NCBI RefSeq assembly: GCF_003855255.1
Contig: NZ_CP034072.1
Coordinates: forward strand, 6,366,753-6,430,752
Source of the DNA: Mycolicibacterium nivoides
GTDB taxonomy: Bacteria; Actinomycetota; Actinomycetes; Mycobacteriales; Mycobacteriaceae
Length of the DNA: 64,000 nt
Reading direction: 5' to 3'
The notes under the pieces were generated by a model. That model did not search any database. It was given only the letters and a program-made list of their open reading frames with translations, and was not told the origin of the DNA. Both the position numbers and the translations under genes were made by a program. Below, piece after piece: positions 34,619 through 42,965 of this stretch. The first letter of the stretch is position 1. Each line of letters starts with the position of its first letter.

Positions 34619-35142
34619 AGGAGCGGTCCGTCTAATCCGTACAGACGGTCGATCGGGGTGCTCACCGCATCGCGAGCCCGCCGCACCGCGGCCTCGTCCG
34701 GCGCGTCGTAGAAACACAGGCATTTGTCCATGTCCTCGCGCACGTAGGTGCGCAGGAACTGGACCTCGGGCACGTCGGCGTACTTGGGAGCATTGGCCTT
34801 CTTGCGGGCCAGGTAGGACTCCATGTCCAGTTCGGCGGGCAGATCCCACTCGACCAGATAGCCTGCCCGCGGCCGGGCCGCCTTCAGCGCCGACAGATCG
34901 GCACCGACCAGCCGGACCTGATGCGGGCCTGCGATGGCGGCGGCCAGCTGTGCGGCGTCCAGCGTGGCCGCGTCGGCGGCGAACTCTGCGATGGCGAACA
35001 CCCGCCGGCGGTGCGCAGTCACCTGGGCCTCGATCAATTCCCCACCACCGCGGGCGATCTCGGTATCGAGCGTCTTGAGCAGCTGTCCCACCCCGGCGTC
35101 ATCGGTGGCGTCAGGGGTGAGTTCGTAGAGATACAGAGTCAC
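34615..35142 (-). CDS. DUF4242 (SCO4226-like nickel-binding) protein
   Basis: 175 residues with a clear DUF4242 domain in the second half (YLVEWDLPAELDMESYLARK, VQFLRTYVREDMDKCLCFYD, APDEAAVRRARDAVSTPIDR). A degenerate first copy is at the N-terminus (LYLYELTPDA). The SCO4226 relative binds nickel in a ferredoxin-like dimer. First gene of the leftward operon. GTG 35142 has GAGGA about 9 nt upstream. It faces the TetR gene across the palindrome. Confidence 0.75.
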   Translation of the reverse strand: MTLYLYELTPDATDDAGVGQLLKTLDTEIARGGGELIEAQVTAHRRRVFAIAEFAADAATLDAAQLAAAIAGPHQVRLVGADLSALKAARPRAGYLVEWDLPAELDMESYLARKKANAPKYADVPEVQFLRTYVREDMDKCLCFYDAPDEAAVRRARDAVSTPIDRLYGLDGPLL

Positions 35143-35188
35143 GATGAAAGTCCTCGGCGTCGCAGGGGTGGAACGACACGAGATTCAC

Positions 35189-35210
35189 ATAGACAGACAG
35201 GTCTGTCTAT
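35189..35210. promoter_or_regulatory. TetR-type palindromic operator
   Basis: Perfect 10-nt arms ATAGACAGAC and GTCTGTCTAT separated by AG, in the 94-nt divergent gap between the DUF4242-ABC operon and the tetR-family gene. This is the classic size and spacing for a TetR dimer pair. Confidence 0.8.
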
Positions 35211-35236
35211 CCGGTGTTCCGGGTTAGGCTGACGTC

Positions 35237-35836
35237 ATGAGCACGCTCCAGGCAGGCACCACGGCGACGGCCGCGCCCGCGACGGGCACCGTCCCGCCGG
35301 CACAGCGATTGCTCGCCACCGCGGCTGAACTGTTCGCCAACCAGGGCATTCGCGCCGTCGGCATCGACCAGATCCTGCGCGAGGCCGGGGTCGCCAAGGC
35401 GAGCCTCTACAGCACCTACGGATCCAAAGACGCCTTGGTGATCGCCTACCTCGCCGATTTGGATCACGCTGATCGCAACCGCTGGGAACGCGCGGTCGCC
35501 GAGATCGATGATCCCGTGGATCGAATCCTGACCTTCTTCGACCTCGCCTCAGGTGCCGCGACGCGGCGCGACTACCGCGGATGTCTCTACGCCAATGCCG
35601 CTACCGAATACCCCGGCGTGGAGCTCGAACCCGTACGGGCACACCGCCAGTGGTTACGGGACACGATCGCCGCACTGCTGGATCAGGCCGGCGTCAGCTC
35701 CTCCGCGCTGCTGGCCCGGCGCATCCAGTTGCTCTACGACGGCGCTCTGCTGGGCTCCAAGCTGGACCGGTCGACCGAGCCGATCGTCGCAGCGCGGACG
35801 CTGGCCGAGGAACTGATCGGCCGGCCGCGGCACTGA
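35237..35836 (+). CDS. TetR/AcrR family regulator
   Basis: 199 residues. HTH in QRLLATAAELFANQGIRAVG, IDQILREAGVAKASLYSTYG. The C-terminal ligand domain contains YRGCLYANAATEYPG, which resembles the TetR_C_16/AcrR-like group with a Cys. It is divergent from the DUF4242-ABC operon with a palindromic operator between, so it most likely represses both directions. Confidence 0.88.
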   Translation: MSTLQAGTTATAAPATGTVPPAQRLLATAAELFANQGIRAVGIDQILREAGVAKASLYSTYGSKDALVIAYLADLDHADRNRWERAVAEIDDPVDRILTFFDLASGAATRRDYRGCLYANAATEYPGVELEPVRAHRQWLRDTIAALLDQAGVSSSALLARRIQLLYDGALLGSKLDRSTEPIVAARTLAEELIGRPRH

Positions 35837-35863
35837 CGGACGGGCGGGACTGCCCGACATCTG

Positions 35864-36586
35864 TCACTTACCGGCAAACCAAGCCGTGACCACGCTGTGG
35901 GCGGCGGGCGGTTGCGCCGGTTGCCCAAATCCCGGCAGATCGCCAAGTTCGACGGTCCACGATGATGTGGACCGGTCTATCGGCTCGGAGTCCACCCTGG
36001 TAAGCGCAACCTGATTGGCGTCGCAGCGGTAGGCGCCGACGTAGCCGTCGTCACGACCACCCCACGAGCCGCCATTTCGGAGCCTGCAGTGAGTGCCGTC
36101 ATCGAGAAGCAACGCGACAGGTTGGGGCGCAACGGGTGCGGTCACGGGGGCCAGTGGAGCGGCAACGTGAATGCGGTGCACTTCCTTTGCCCAGGGATCG
36201 TTCATGCAGAGCAGATCCAAGTCCGCGGCGGGCCAGCACACATCAGCGGCGTAGGCCGATGGCGCGCACCCGTAAATGTTGTCGCTGACAGCCGCGGGTG
36301 ACGGTTCATCGCACTCAGCCGCACGGTCCGGGACGGCATCGGCCGATTCGCGGTAGCCGTTGGCGGGCCGACCACTGGAGTCCACGGCGATTTCGTTGAC
36401 GATCCGAGTGGGCGTCATCCCCGCGGTGGTGGTCGCGTTGCCTTGACTCCGGTCACCATCGTGATCTCCTGCGCCACACGAGGTCAGTGCAAGAGCCATC
36501 GCGGCCGCCCCAGCACACGCGGCGAGGACAGCCAGGATGCGAGTCGCGCCGATCGGTCGCCGGCGGCCGCAGGTGTCGTCGTTCAT
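35864..36586 (-). CDS. Hypothetical mycobacterial lipoprotein
   Basis: 240 residues from ATG 36586. Signal sequence ending ALALTSC (lipobox, acylation at the Cys). The mature part is Cys-rich (AECDEP, YGCAPSAYAADVCWP, LLCMNDP, THCRLRNG, YRCDANQ), suggesting several disulphides. No known enzymatic domain. Convergent with the TetR gene and divergent from the ArsR gene. Confidence 0.65.
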   Translation of the reverse strand: MNDDTCGRRRPIGATRILAVLAACAGAAAMALALTSCGAGDHDGDRSQGNATTTAGMTPTRIVNEIAVDSSGRPANGYRESADAVPDRAAECDEPSPAAVSDNIYGCAPSAYAADVCWPAADLDLLCMNDPWAKEVHRIHVAAPLAPVTAPVAPQPVALLLDDGTHCRLRNGGSWGGRDDGYVGAYRCDANQVALTRVDSEPIDRSTSSWTVELGDLPGFGQPAQPPAAHSVVTAWFAGK

Positions 36587-36697
36587 CGGTCTCTCCCACA
36601 TGTGCAATCGGCCTGCAGTGGGCATCTCCGATCAGCATCAGCCACGCCTCGTCTATCCGAACGCGTTTCGACCGAGATTTCGGTGCGCTCTCGCAAT

Positions 36698-36739
36698 ACT
36701 TAGCCCTTGCGCTAAGTGTTGTGGCGATGAATACTTAGC
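36698..36739. promoter_or_regulatory. ArsR-type operator with three ACTTAGC motifs
   Basis: ACTTAGC (36698-36704) and GCTAAGT (36711-36717) form an inverted repeat with 6-nt spacing, and a third ACTTAGC lies at 36733-36739. The last copy ends 3 nt before the GTG start of the arsR-family gene, as expected for autorepression. Confidence 0.7.
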
Positions 36740-36742
36740 CTT

Positions 36743-37084
36743 GTGGCACAGTATTCAGCCGAACTCGACGAGGTCTTCCTGGCTCTTGCAGACCCCACCA
36801 GACGGGCGGTGATCCACCACCTCGGTCGCGGACCGGCGAGCGTCGGCGATCTGGCCCGCGAGGCCACGATGACACTCCCCTCGTTCATGAAGCACGTGCG
36901 GATGCTCGAGTCGACCGGGCTGATCCACACGGCGAAGGTCGGCCGCGTGCGCACCTGCAAGCTCAACCGGGCACGGCTCACGGTCGTCGAAGACTGGCTG
37001 GCCCAGCAGCGACGCATCTGGGAGGAACGCACCGACCGGCTCGAGCAATTCGTCACCCACCTCAAGGAGAAGGACCCGACATGA
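36743..37084 (+). CDS. ArsR-family regulator of SRPBCC partner
   Basis: 113 residues. Winged HTH with FLALADPTRRAVIHHLGRGP and LPSFMKHVRMLESTGLIHTA. It lacks Cys metal sites (no ELCVCDL-type motif), which places it in the metal-independent group usually paired with an SRPBCC protein. GTG start after the operator; probably leaderless or with a short leader. The stop overlaps the next ATG by 4 nt. Confidence 0.87.
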   Translation: MAQYSAELDEVFLALADPTRRAVIHHLGRGPASVGDLAREATMTLPSFMKHVRMLESTGLIHTAKVGRVRTCKLNRARLTVVEDWLAQQRRIWEERTDRLEQFVTHLKEKDPT

Positions 37085-37551
37085 ACCCCGATCTCGACCT
37101 CAGCATCGAACGGATCATTCGCGCGCCACGCAAGACCGTATGGCAGGCATGGACCGATCCGACCAGCCTGGCGCAGTGGTGGATACCGGCGCCGACGCTG
37201 TGTCGCGTCGAGCGTCTGGAGGTCCGCCCGGGAGGCGCGTTCGTGACGCGGATGAGCGATGACGGCCTCGCATTCATGCCGCATCTGGATGCGTGTTTCC
37301 TACTGGTGGACGAGTTCGAGCGGTTGGTGTTCACCAACGCCGTCGACAGCAGGTGGCGCCCCGCGAACCCCGCTCCCGTCGCAATGACGGCCGAGGTCAC
37401 CATGTGCGACCACGCAGACGGCACCGACTACCGCATCGTCGCGCGGCACGGCGACCCCGCCGCCAGGCACCGCCACGCCCAGTTGGGCTTCGCCGACGGT
37501 TGGGGCACCGTCGCCGACCAGCTAGCGCGATTCACCGAAGGTGCGCAGTGA
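37081..37551 (+). CDS. SRPBCC/AHSA1 family protein
   Basis: 156 residues. Bet v1-like fold: LDLSIERIIRAPRKTVWQAWTD at the start, LAQWWIPAP, and a C-terminal helix HAQLGFADGWGTVADQLARF. The family binds hydrophobic ligands in a central cavity. Coupled by ATGA to the ArsR gene, a very common pair in actinobacteria whose ligand is generally unknown. Confidence 0.87.
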   Translation: MNPDLDLSIERIIRAPRKTVWQAWTDPTSLAQWWIPAPTLCRVERLEVRPGGAFVTRMSDDGLAFMPHLDACFLLVDEFERLVFTNAVDSRWRPANPAPVAMTAEVTMCDHADGTDYRIVARHGDPAARHRHAQLGFADGWGTVADQLARFTEGAQ

Positions 37552-37650
37552 CGCTGAAAGCGTCTTGGTGTCAACAGATTTGAGTGCATCCCATCCCGGG
37601 AGCCCCACCTCCTGGCTCTTGCCGCACCGCCACCGGTACCGTCACAACTT

Positions 37651-38661
37651 GTGGCTGCTGAATCGTTCCGTGAGGCCCCGGTCGATGACGAGGGTTTGCT
37701 CGATGTCGGTGACGGCAACCGGATGTATTGGCAGTGCAGGGGTAACCCGGACGGTCGCCCGGTGTTGATCGTTCATGGCGGGCCGGGGTCAGGACGATCG
37801 CGCAACGCTCACAAGTCATTCGATCCCGAACAGTTTCGCGTCATCTCGTTCGACCAGCGAGGATGCGGCGACAGCGTCCCCAGCGCTGCCGATCCCACTA
37901 CCGACATGGGATTCAACACCACCGAACATCTCCTTGCCGATATCGAACTCCTCCGTGAGCATGTCGGGATCGATCAGTGGCTGCTCTACGGCGGGTCGTG
38001 GGCGTCGACGCTGATCCTTGCCTACGCTCAGCGTCACCCTGAACACGTTACCGGCATCATCCTGGTCGGAGTCACGATGAGCCGGCCACAAGAGATCGGC
38101 TGGCTCTACCACGGGCTCCGTCTGCTGTTGCCCGCCGAATGGGAACGATTCCGCTCCGGCGTGCCTGTCGAAGCGCGCGACAGCAACCTCGTCGAGGCGT
38201 ATCGACGGCTGATGGAAAGTCCTGATCGCGCTACCCGCGAGCAGGCCGCGCACGATTGGTGCGCCTGGGAAGACGCAGTGATCGCACACGAAAACCTCGG
38301 CAAGCCAGGACAATACAGCGACAAGCCGGACACGGCGAAGTTGGCGTTTGTCCGTATCTGCACGCACTACTTCGCTCACAACGCGTGGCTCGACGACGGA
38401 CAACTGTTGCGAGATGCCGATCGTCTGGCCGAGATTCCGGGAGTGCTGATTCACGGACGTCTCGACCTGTCCGGACCGTTGCTCACCGCGTGGGAACTCG
38501 CCCAGGCTTGGCCCGCCGCGAAGCTGAAGATCATCGACGACGCGGGGCACACCGGCAGCCCCGCCATGGCCGCGGCGATCGCCGACGCAATCGCGGGCCT
38601 GACCGCAGCCGGTCCGCCGAGCGACGAGAAAAACCGTTGGACGGGTCCACCTTCACGTTGA
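37651..38661 (+). CDS. pip: Proline iminopeptidase
   Basis: 336 residues, alpha/beta hydrolase of peptidase family S33. Oxyanion motif VHGGPGSGRS, FDQRGCGDS, nucleophile GGSWAS in LLYGGSWASTLILAYAQRHP, later Asp in IHGRLDLSGP and His in DDAGHTGS. The length matches the family (about 310-340). It removes N-terminal proline from peptides. GTG start. Confidence 0.88.
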   Translation: MAAESFREAPVDDEGLLDVGDGNRMYWQCRGNPDGRPVLIVHGGPGSGRSRNAHKSFDPEQFRVISFDQRGCGDSVPSAADPTTDMGFNTTEHLLADIELLREHVGIDQWLLYGGSWASTLILAYAQRHPEHVTGIILVGVTMSRPQEIGWLYHGLRLLLPAEWERFRSGVPVEARDSNLVEAYRRLMESPDRATREQAAHDWCAWEDAVIAHENLGKPGQYSDKPDTAKLAFVRICTHYFAHNAWLDDGQLLRDADRLAEIPGVLIHGRLDLSGPLLTAWELAQAWPAAKLKIIDDAGHTGSPAMAAAIADAIAGLTAAGPPSDEKNRWTGPPSR

Positions 38662-38705
38662 TACCGTGCGCCTGAACCGTGAGATACCGCGAGGAGGTGA
38701 GACCC

Positions 38706-38753
38706 ATGTACGCAGCAACCATGTGGGTGCTCCCCACTCGTGTTCACGGTTGA
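38706..38753 (+). CDS. 15-codon leader-type micro-ORF
   Basis: ATG 38706 is preceded by a near-perfect Shine-Dalgarno (GAGGAGGTGA, 38691-38700) and encodes MYAATMWVLPTRVHG before TGA. The next gene starts 60 nt later with only a weak site. The strength of the ribosome site on so short a frame suggests a regulatory leader peptide or small protein. I do not recognise its family. Confidence 0.5.
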   Translation: MYAATMWVLPTRVHG

Positions 38754-38813
38754 GGGATCGACGAAGGTGTCGCCGGGAGCGCCTGACACACGGCAATCCC
38801 GAAAGGCAACACC

Positions 38814-39587
38814 ATGCATTTCACCTCGCATACAACCTCGAACGGCGTCGTTGAACGCACTTTCGCCCTGAACGGCATCACCGGTGTGCTCTGGTCCCCG
38901 GACTCCGATTCTCAGGGCGCTCCCCTGATCCTGGCCGGCCATCCCGGCGGCATGGACAAGAAAGCCCCGCAGCACGTGGCCCGGGCTCATTCCGCGGTGA
39001 CCGCTGACGGTTGCCATGTCGCCTCCATCGACCTGCCCGGACACGGTGATCGGCCGCGGAGCTCACAAGACCAGCGCCGGATCGACGGTTTTCGCAAGGC
39101 GCGCGACGAAGGCAGTCCCGCGTTCGGTCGGATCCTCTCCGATTACTGCCAATCGGTGGCCGAGCGCGCTGTCCCAGAGTGGCAGGTAGCCATCGACGCC
39201 TTGCAGGCGCTGCCCGACGTCGGCGTGCACGCACCGATCGGCTACTCCGGGGCGTCACTGTCCGGCGCGGTCGGGATAACGCTGGCCGCGATCGAGCCTC
39301 GGATCACCGCCGCGGTCTTCGGTTGGGTGTCGGCGCACGACACTCTGCTCGACGCCGCAGAACGGCTGACCATCCCGATCGAGTACCTGCTCCCGTTGGA
39401 CGACAAGGAAATCCCGCGCGAATTCGGTCTCAAGTTGTTCGACGCGTTCGCCTCGCAGGACAAGGTGCTGCACGCCTTCCCGGGTGGGCATCACCAGGTA
39501 CCCACAGATGGCCGGATCGACACGCGGTTCTTCCCACGACACCTCGGAGCATTGCCAGGACGCCGTCGGACCCACATACTGACCTAG
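38814..39587 (+). CDS. Alpha/beta hydrolase
   Basis: 257 residues. AGHPGGMDKK in the oxyanion region, IDLPGHGDRP, nucleophile region IGYSGASLSGAVG (GxSGA in place of the strict GxSxG), EYLLPLDDKEIP with a likely acid, and FPGGHHQVP with the His. Substrate unknown. It follows the 15-codon micro-ORF in the same direction. Confidence 0.75.
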   Translation: MHFTSHTTSNGVVERTFALNGITGVLWSPDSDSQGAPLILAGHPGGMDKKAPQHVARAHSAVTADGCHVASIDLPGHGDRPRSSQDQRRIDGFRKARDEGSPAFGRILSDYCQSVAERAVPEWQVAIDALQALPDVGVHAPIGYSGASLSGAVGITLAAIEPRITAAVFGWVSAHDTLLDAAERLTIPIEYLLPLDDKEIPREFGLKLFDAFASQDKVLHAFPGGHHQVPTDGRIDTRFFPRHLGALPGRRRTHILT

Positions 39588-39589
39588 GC

Positions 39590-39619
39590 GGCAGGTCTTC
39601 CTGACAGGCTGAACCTGCC
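39590..39619. terminator. Weak hairpin after the hydrolase
   Basis: GGCAGGT and ACCTGCC (7 bp) with a 16-nt loop that itself can pair (CCTG, CAGG), 2 nt past the stop. The following stretch up to 39803 holds no supported gene. Confidence 0.35.
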
Positions 39620-39803
39620 ATATCGATGCAGTACGCATCTTCCATGCTCGGTCCGCAATCCACGCGGCGAGCGCGCCCTTGGGCCATTCCCCCGGCGCGG
39701 GCACCTCATCCCTCTCCGACGCAGATCGCGGCACCCGCGGTCTGTGTCGTTCAGCCTGACCGATCCAGACCACCCAACAGGTAGCAGAATGGAGTGAATT
39801 CAC

Positions 39804-40295
39804 TTGATTACCAAACGAATTACCGATGGAGGAGAACGAGCGATCATCGAGAACATGCTCGACCGCAATCGCGAGGCGCTCATCGAAACCGTACGCGGTC
39901 TGTCCGACGCGGACGCCCGCCGACGACTCGTTACGTCGTTGACGACACCGATCTCGTTGATCAAGCATGCGGCCGCCGCGGAACGGATCTGGTTCCAACG
40001 ATTCTGGGCGGGACTCAGCGAAACTGAATGCGACGGATACTCGAACCGCGACGAGGGCACCTTCGCCGTGGCCGACGACGAGTCGCTCGCCGACGTGATC
40101 GCCGAGTTCGAACGTGCCAGCCGCCGATCACGCGAGATCGCATCCCGTTTCGACCTCGATGACACCAAGGACAATCCCCGTGAGGGCAGGGTCAGCATGC
40201 GATGGACCGTGCTTGCCATGAGCGAGGAATTCGCGCGGCACGCAGGTCACGGCGACATCCTGCGCGAACAGATCGATGAGGCCACCGGGCGGTAG
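39804..40295 (+). CDS. DinB/DUF664 family protein
   Basis: 163 residues if the TTG at 39804 is used (GGAGTGA about 8 nt upstream). ERAIIENMLDRNREALIETV, ISLIKHAAAAERIWFQRF with the first metal His, and EEFARHAGHGDILREQID with the later His residues give the DUF664 pattern. ATG 39855 would remove the first helix. Same family as the protein at 29.6 kb but not a close copy. Confidence 0.8.
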   Translation: MITKRITDGGERAIIENMLDRNREALIETVRGLSDADARRRLVTSLTTPISLIKHAAAAERIWFQRFWAGLSETECDGYSNRDEGTFAVADDESLADVIAEFERASRRSREIASRFDLDDTKDNPREGRVSMRWTVLAMSEEFARHAGHGDILREQIDEATGR

Positions 40296-40312
40296 CCGAG
40301 CCGGGAAACTCC

Positions 40313-40343
40313 TTGACCTCAAGTGCGCTTGGGATTCTACGGT
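40313..40343 (+). promoter_or_regulatory. MerR-type promoter with 19-nt spacer
   Basis: TTGACC (40313-40318) and TACGGT (40338-40343) are 19 nt apart. The spacer begins TCAAGTGCGCTTGGG, giving an imperfect palindrome CCTCAAG/CTTGGGA. The expected start point falls at ATG 40350, so the transcript would be leaderless. The layout parallels the SoxR-type promoter at 2934-2964. Confidence 0.6.
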
Positions 40344-40349
40344 TGAGCC

Positions 40350-40781
40350 ATGACGACGCAGCGTCCATCCCTGAATGCCCCGACCGCCGACGGCGATCAG
40401 GCGGTGCGGGAACTGATCGACCATCTCCAGCGCGGTGGTGAAACCGGGGACGCCGACGTATACGACGGGATGTTCGCGGCCGACATCCTATGGGGAACAC
40501 CAAAAGGCATGGTGCTCAAGGACTATTCGAATCTCAACCCGATCCATCGTCGGATGATGAGCGGTCCCCCGGTTGTGCCTGCTTCGCGCTTCGAGCCGGC
40601 GCAGGTCAGCCATCCCGCACCGGGCGTAGTGGTTGCCCAGATTCGCCGCAGTGCGCTGGACGGTGGTTTCAGCGAGATGGCGATGTACGTCTTGGTTCAG
40701 CACGGCGGGAAATGGTGGGTCGCCGCGGCGCAGAACACGCCCGTCGTCGATACTCTCCCGCCGGTGTCGGCTCCGCTGTGA
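40350..40781 (+). CDS. NTF2-like/SgcJ-type small protein
   Basis: 143 residues of the cone-shaped NTF2/SnoaL fold: AVRELIDHLQRGGETGDADVYDGMFAADILWGT at the start, HPAPGVVVAQIRRSAL in the middle and EMAMYVLVQHGGKWWVAAAQNTPV at the end. Family members bind or isomerise small molecules, or have no known role. It is probably controlled by a MerR-family activator through the promoter directly upstream. Convergent to the VOC gene. Confidence 0.78.
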   Translation: MTTQRPSLNAPTADGDQAVRELIDHLQRGGETGDADVYDGMFAADILWGTPKGMVLKDYSNLNPIHRRMMSGPPVVPASRFEPAQVSHPAPGVVVAQIRRSALDGGFSEMAMYVLVQHGGKWWVAAAQNTPVVDTLPPVSAPL

Positions 40782-40793
40782 GTTGGTGGAGGG

Positions 40794-41228
40794 TCAGTCG
40801 AGACAGAACTCGTTGCCCTCGACGTCCTGCATCACGATGCACGACTCGTTGATGCCATCGGCAGCCAACAGTCGCACGCGCACCGCGCCCAACTCGACCA
40901 ACCGCCAGCACTCGGCCTCAAGCGTCTCCAGACGCTCCTGACCGACCAGTCCGGTGCCCACGCGCACGTCAAGATGCACGCGGTTCTTCACGACCTTGCC
41001 TTCGGGAACGCGTTGGAAGAACAGTCTCGGACCGATGCCCGAGGGATCCACGCAGGCGTACATCGAACCCTGACGCTCCGGGGGCAGCGTTCGATCGAAA
41101 TCCGCCCATGCGTCGAACCCCGGTGGTGGCGGAGGGACGACGTACCCCAGGACGGAACACCAGAACCGAGCGACACGCTCCGGATCTGCGCAGTCGAAGG
41201 TGACTTGGAACTGCCTGACCGAGGCCAT
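40794..41228 (-). CDS. VOC (glyoxalase-like) family protein
   Basis: 144 residues from ATG 41228. QFQVTFDCADPERVARFWCSVLGY, RLFFQRVPEGKVVKNRVHLDV and IVMQDVEGNEFCLD form the Glyoxalase_6 pattern of two beta-alpha-beta-beta-beta modules with a metal His and Glu. Function unknown; members include dioxygenases and resistance proteins. Confidence 0.85.
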   Translation of the reverse strand: MASVRQFQVTFDCADPERVARFWCSVLGYVVPPPPPGFDAWADFDRTLPPERQGSMYACVDPSGIGPRLFFQRVPEGKVVKNRVHLDVRVGTGLVGQERLETLEAECWRLVELGAVRVRLLAADGINESCIVMQDVEGNEFCLD

Positions 41229-41376
41229 CGGTCGACCATATCGGCGCCTGCCGACTCTGCCGTTGCCCGACACGTTCTGTTCGATCGACGGATGAATCTC
41301 GTGTCCGGAGGGCGTTCCCCGGGAAAGACAGGTCATTTCACCATGTCTTCCGGTACAGCCCCCAGGAGGAGAACGC

Positions 41377-42288
41377 ATGAGCTTGGACAACATTTCACGC
41401 CTCGGAAGTCCCGTCGACGAGCTGGTGCCGTCGCGCTATGCGGTCCAGGTCGGCGACATCGAGGTGCTGGTGATCAGCGACGGGGTTCTGCCGATCACCG
41501 CGTCGACGTTGGCCACCAACGTGGAGCCGGCCGAGCTGTCGGGCTGGCTGGGCGACAACTTCCTGCCGCCCGAGGTGGTCGACTGGCCACTGAACGTGGT
41601 GGTGGTGCGTAGCGGCGATCGGACCATCCTCGTCGACGCCGGGCTGGGGCTGGAGTTCCCCGACTTCCCGCGGGCCGGCAACACGGTCCAGCGACTCGAG
41701 GCCGCTGGTGTCGATCTCGGTTCTGTGACCGATGTGGTCCTCACCCACATGCACATGGACCACGTCGGCGGGCTGGTCACCAAGGGACTCAAGGAGCGAC
41801 TGCGTCCCGACCTGCAGGTCCACGCCGCGACCGCCGAAGCGGAGTTCTGGGAGGCGCCCGACTTCTCCCACACCGTCATGCCCCAGCCGATCCCCGACGT
41901 GCTCCGCCGGGTCGCGACGCAGTTCCTGGACGAATACCGGGGCCAGCTGCGGACGTTCGAGACGGAGTACGAGGTGGCACCGGGCGTGCTCATCTCGCGC
42001 ACCGGCGGTCACACCCCCGGGCACAGCGTGGTCCGCCTGGAATCCCGCGGCGACAAGCTCACGTTCGCCGGTGACGCCGTGTTCGCACCCGGGTTCGATA
42101 ATCCCGAGTGGCAGAACGGATTCGAGCATGACCCCGAGGAGGCCGCCCGCGTCCGGGTCCAGCTTCTGCGCGAGTTGGCGGCGACCGGAGAATCTCTGGT
42201 GGCCACACACCTGCCGTTCCCGTCCGTCTGCCACGTGGCGACCGCCGGTGACGTCTTCCGGTGTGTGCCGGCCACCTGGGATTACTGA
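41377..42288 (+). CDS. MBL-fold metallo-hydrolase
   Basis: 303 residues. The zinc motif LTHMHMDHVGG (HxHxDH) is near residue 124, followed by RTGGHTPGHSVVRL, LTFAGDAVFAPGFDNP (bridging Asp) and ATHLPFPSVCHV (last His). It fits the lactonase/AttM-like branch of the metallo-beta-lactamase fold. A hairpin terminator follows. Confidence 0.88.
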   Translation: MSLDNISRLGSPVDELVPSRYAVQVGDIEVLVISDGVLPITASTLATNVEPAELSGWLGDNFLPPEVVDWPLNVVVVRSGDRTILVDAGLGLEFPDFPRAGNTVQRLEAAGVDLGSVTDVVLTHMHMDHVGGLVTKGLKERLRPDLQVHAATAEAEFWEAPDFSHTVMPQPIPDVLRRVATQFLDEYRGQLRTFETEYEVAPGVLISRTGGHTPGHSVVRLESRGDKLTFAGDAVFAPGFDNPEWQNGFEHDPEEAARVRVQLLRELAATGESLVATHLPFPSVCHVATAGDVFRCVPATWDY

Positions 42289-42300
42289 TCGCTTGCTGCG

Positions 42301-42335
42301 GTCGGCCGGCGCCTCTGCGGAGGGCGCCGGCCGAC
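42301..42335 (+). terminator. Strong hairpin terminator after the MBL-fold gene
   Basis: A perfect 13-bp GC-rich stem (GTCGGCCGGCGCC with GGCGCCGGCCGAC) and 9-nt loop, 12 nt past the stop, with a T-rich stretch some 10 nt further on. Confidence 0.85.
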
Positions 42336-42507
42336 TCGCACCTTGATTTTTGACATCTACGTCAAACTTCAAGCGGCGTTGCAGTTTTTGCCAGCGAAGT
42401 TCGGATTTCCACCCGCAACCCCTGCGGAGCTGCGAGCATGGCGATGACGGTGCGGCAACGGCAAACGTCACGCCGGCCCGTTTGAGTCCCAGGCGAAGGA
42501 GCGGCAG

Positions 42508-42849
42508 ATGAGTTGGATGATGGCTTCTGAGGCGCGAAACGCACTGACGAGAGCAGCCGTGGCGGCGATCGCGGGAGTGTTCGTGCTGGGCGCGGTCCCG
42601 GCGAACATGATGTCCGTCGCTTCAGCAGCACCCCGCATACCCGCCGCTCCCGAATCCCCCATCAGCCCGGACGATCCGGCGTGCGCGACAGAGGGGTGGA
42701 ATCCGGACTGCTTCGGCGGCATGTACGACCAAGTGCCAGACGACGGAATACCCGGTGACAACGCTGCCGAAGGCGGCATACCCGCTCCGGCAATGGTGCC
42801 GAATGTCGACGGGTCGATGAGCCCGCCTGGGACGCCTGGGGCCATCTAG
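42508..42849 (+). CDS. Small exported Pro-rich protein
   Basis: 113 residues. Signal peptide with hydrophobic core AAVAAIAGVFVLGAVPA and cleavage after VASAA. The mature part is acidic and Pro/Gly-rich with two Cys (DDPACATEGWNPDCFGG). GAAGGAG lies 6 nt before the ATG. No known domain. Such small secreted proteins are common in mycobacteria. Confidence 0.7.
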   Translation: MSWMMASEARNALTRAAVAAIAGVFVLGAVPANMMSVASAAPRIPAAPESPISPDDPACATEGWNPDCFGGMYDQVPDDGIPGDNAAEGGIPAPAMVPNVDGSMSPPGTPGAI

Positions 42850-42934
42850 CCGCAACGCGTCCATCTCGGCCAACCCCGAAGACCGGTTCTGCCGGCCCTC
42901 AAGAGGCTCTTGCCGCTCGCCAGGCGGAGGTAGG

Positions 42935-42963
42935 CTATGACTAAACTCTAGAAAGAGTCATAG
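42935..42963. promoter_or_regulatory. Operator for the second TetR regulator
   Basis: CTATGACT (42935-42942) and AGTCATAG (42956-42963) form an 8-nt-arm inverted repeat with 13-nt spacing, ending 2 nt before the ATG of the tetR-family gene. Autoregulation is likely. Confidence 0.65.
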
Positions 42964-42965
42964 AT

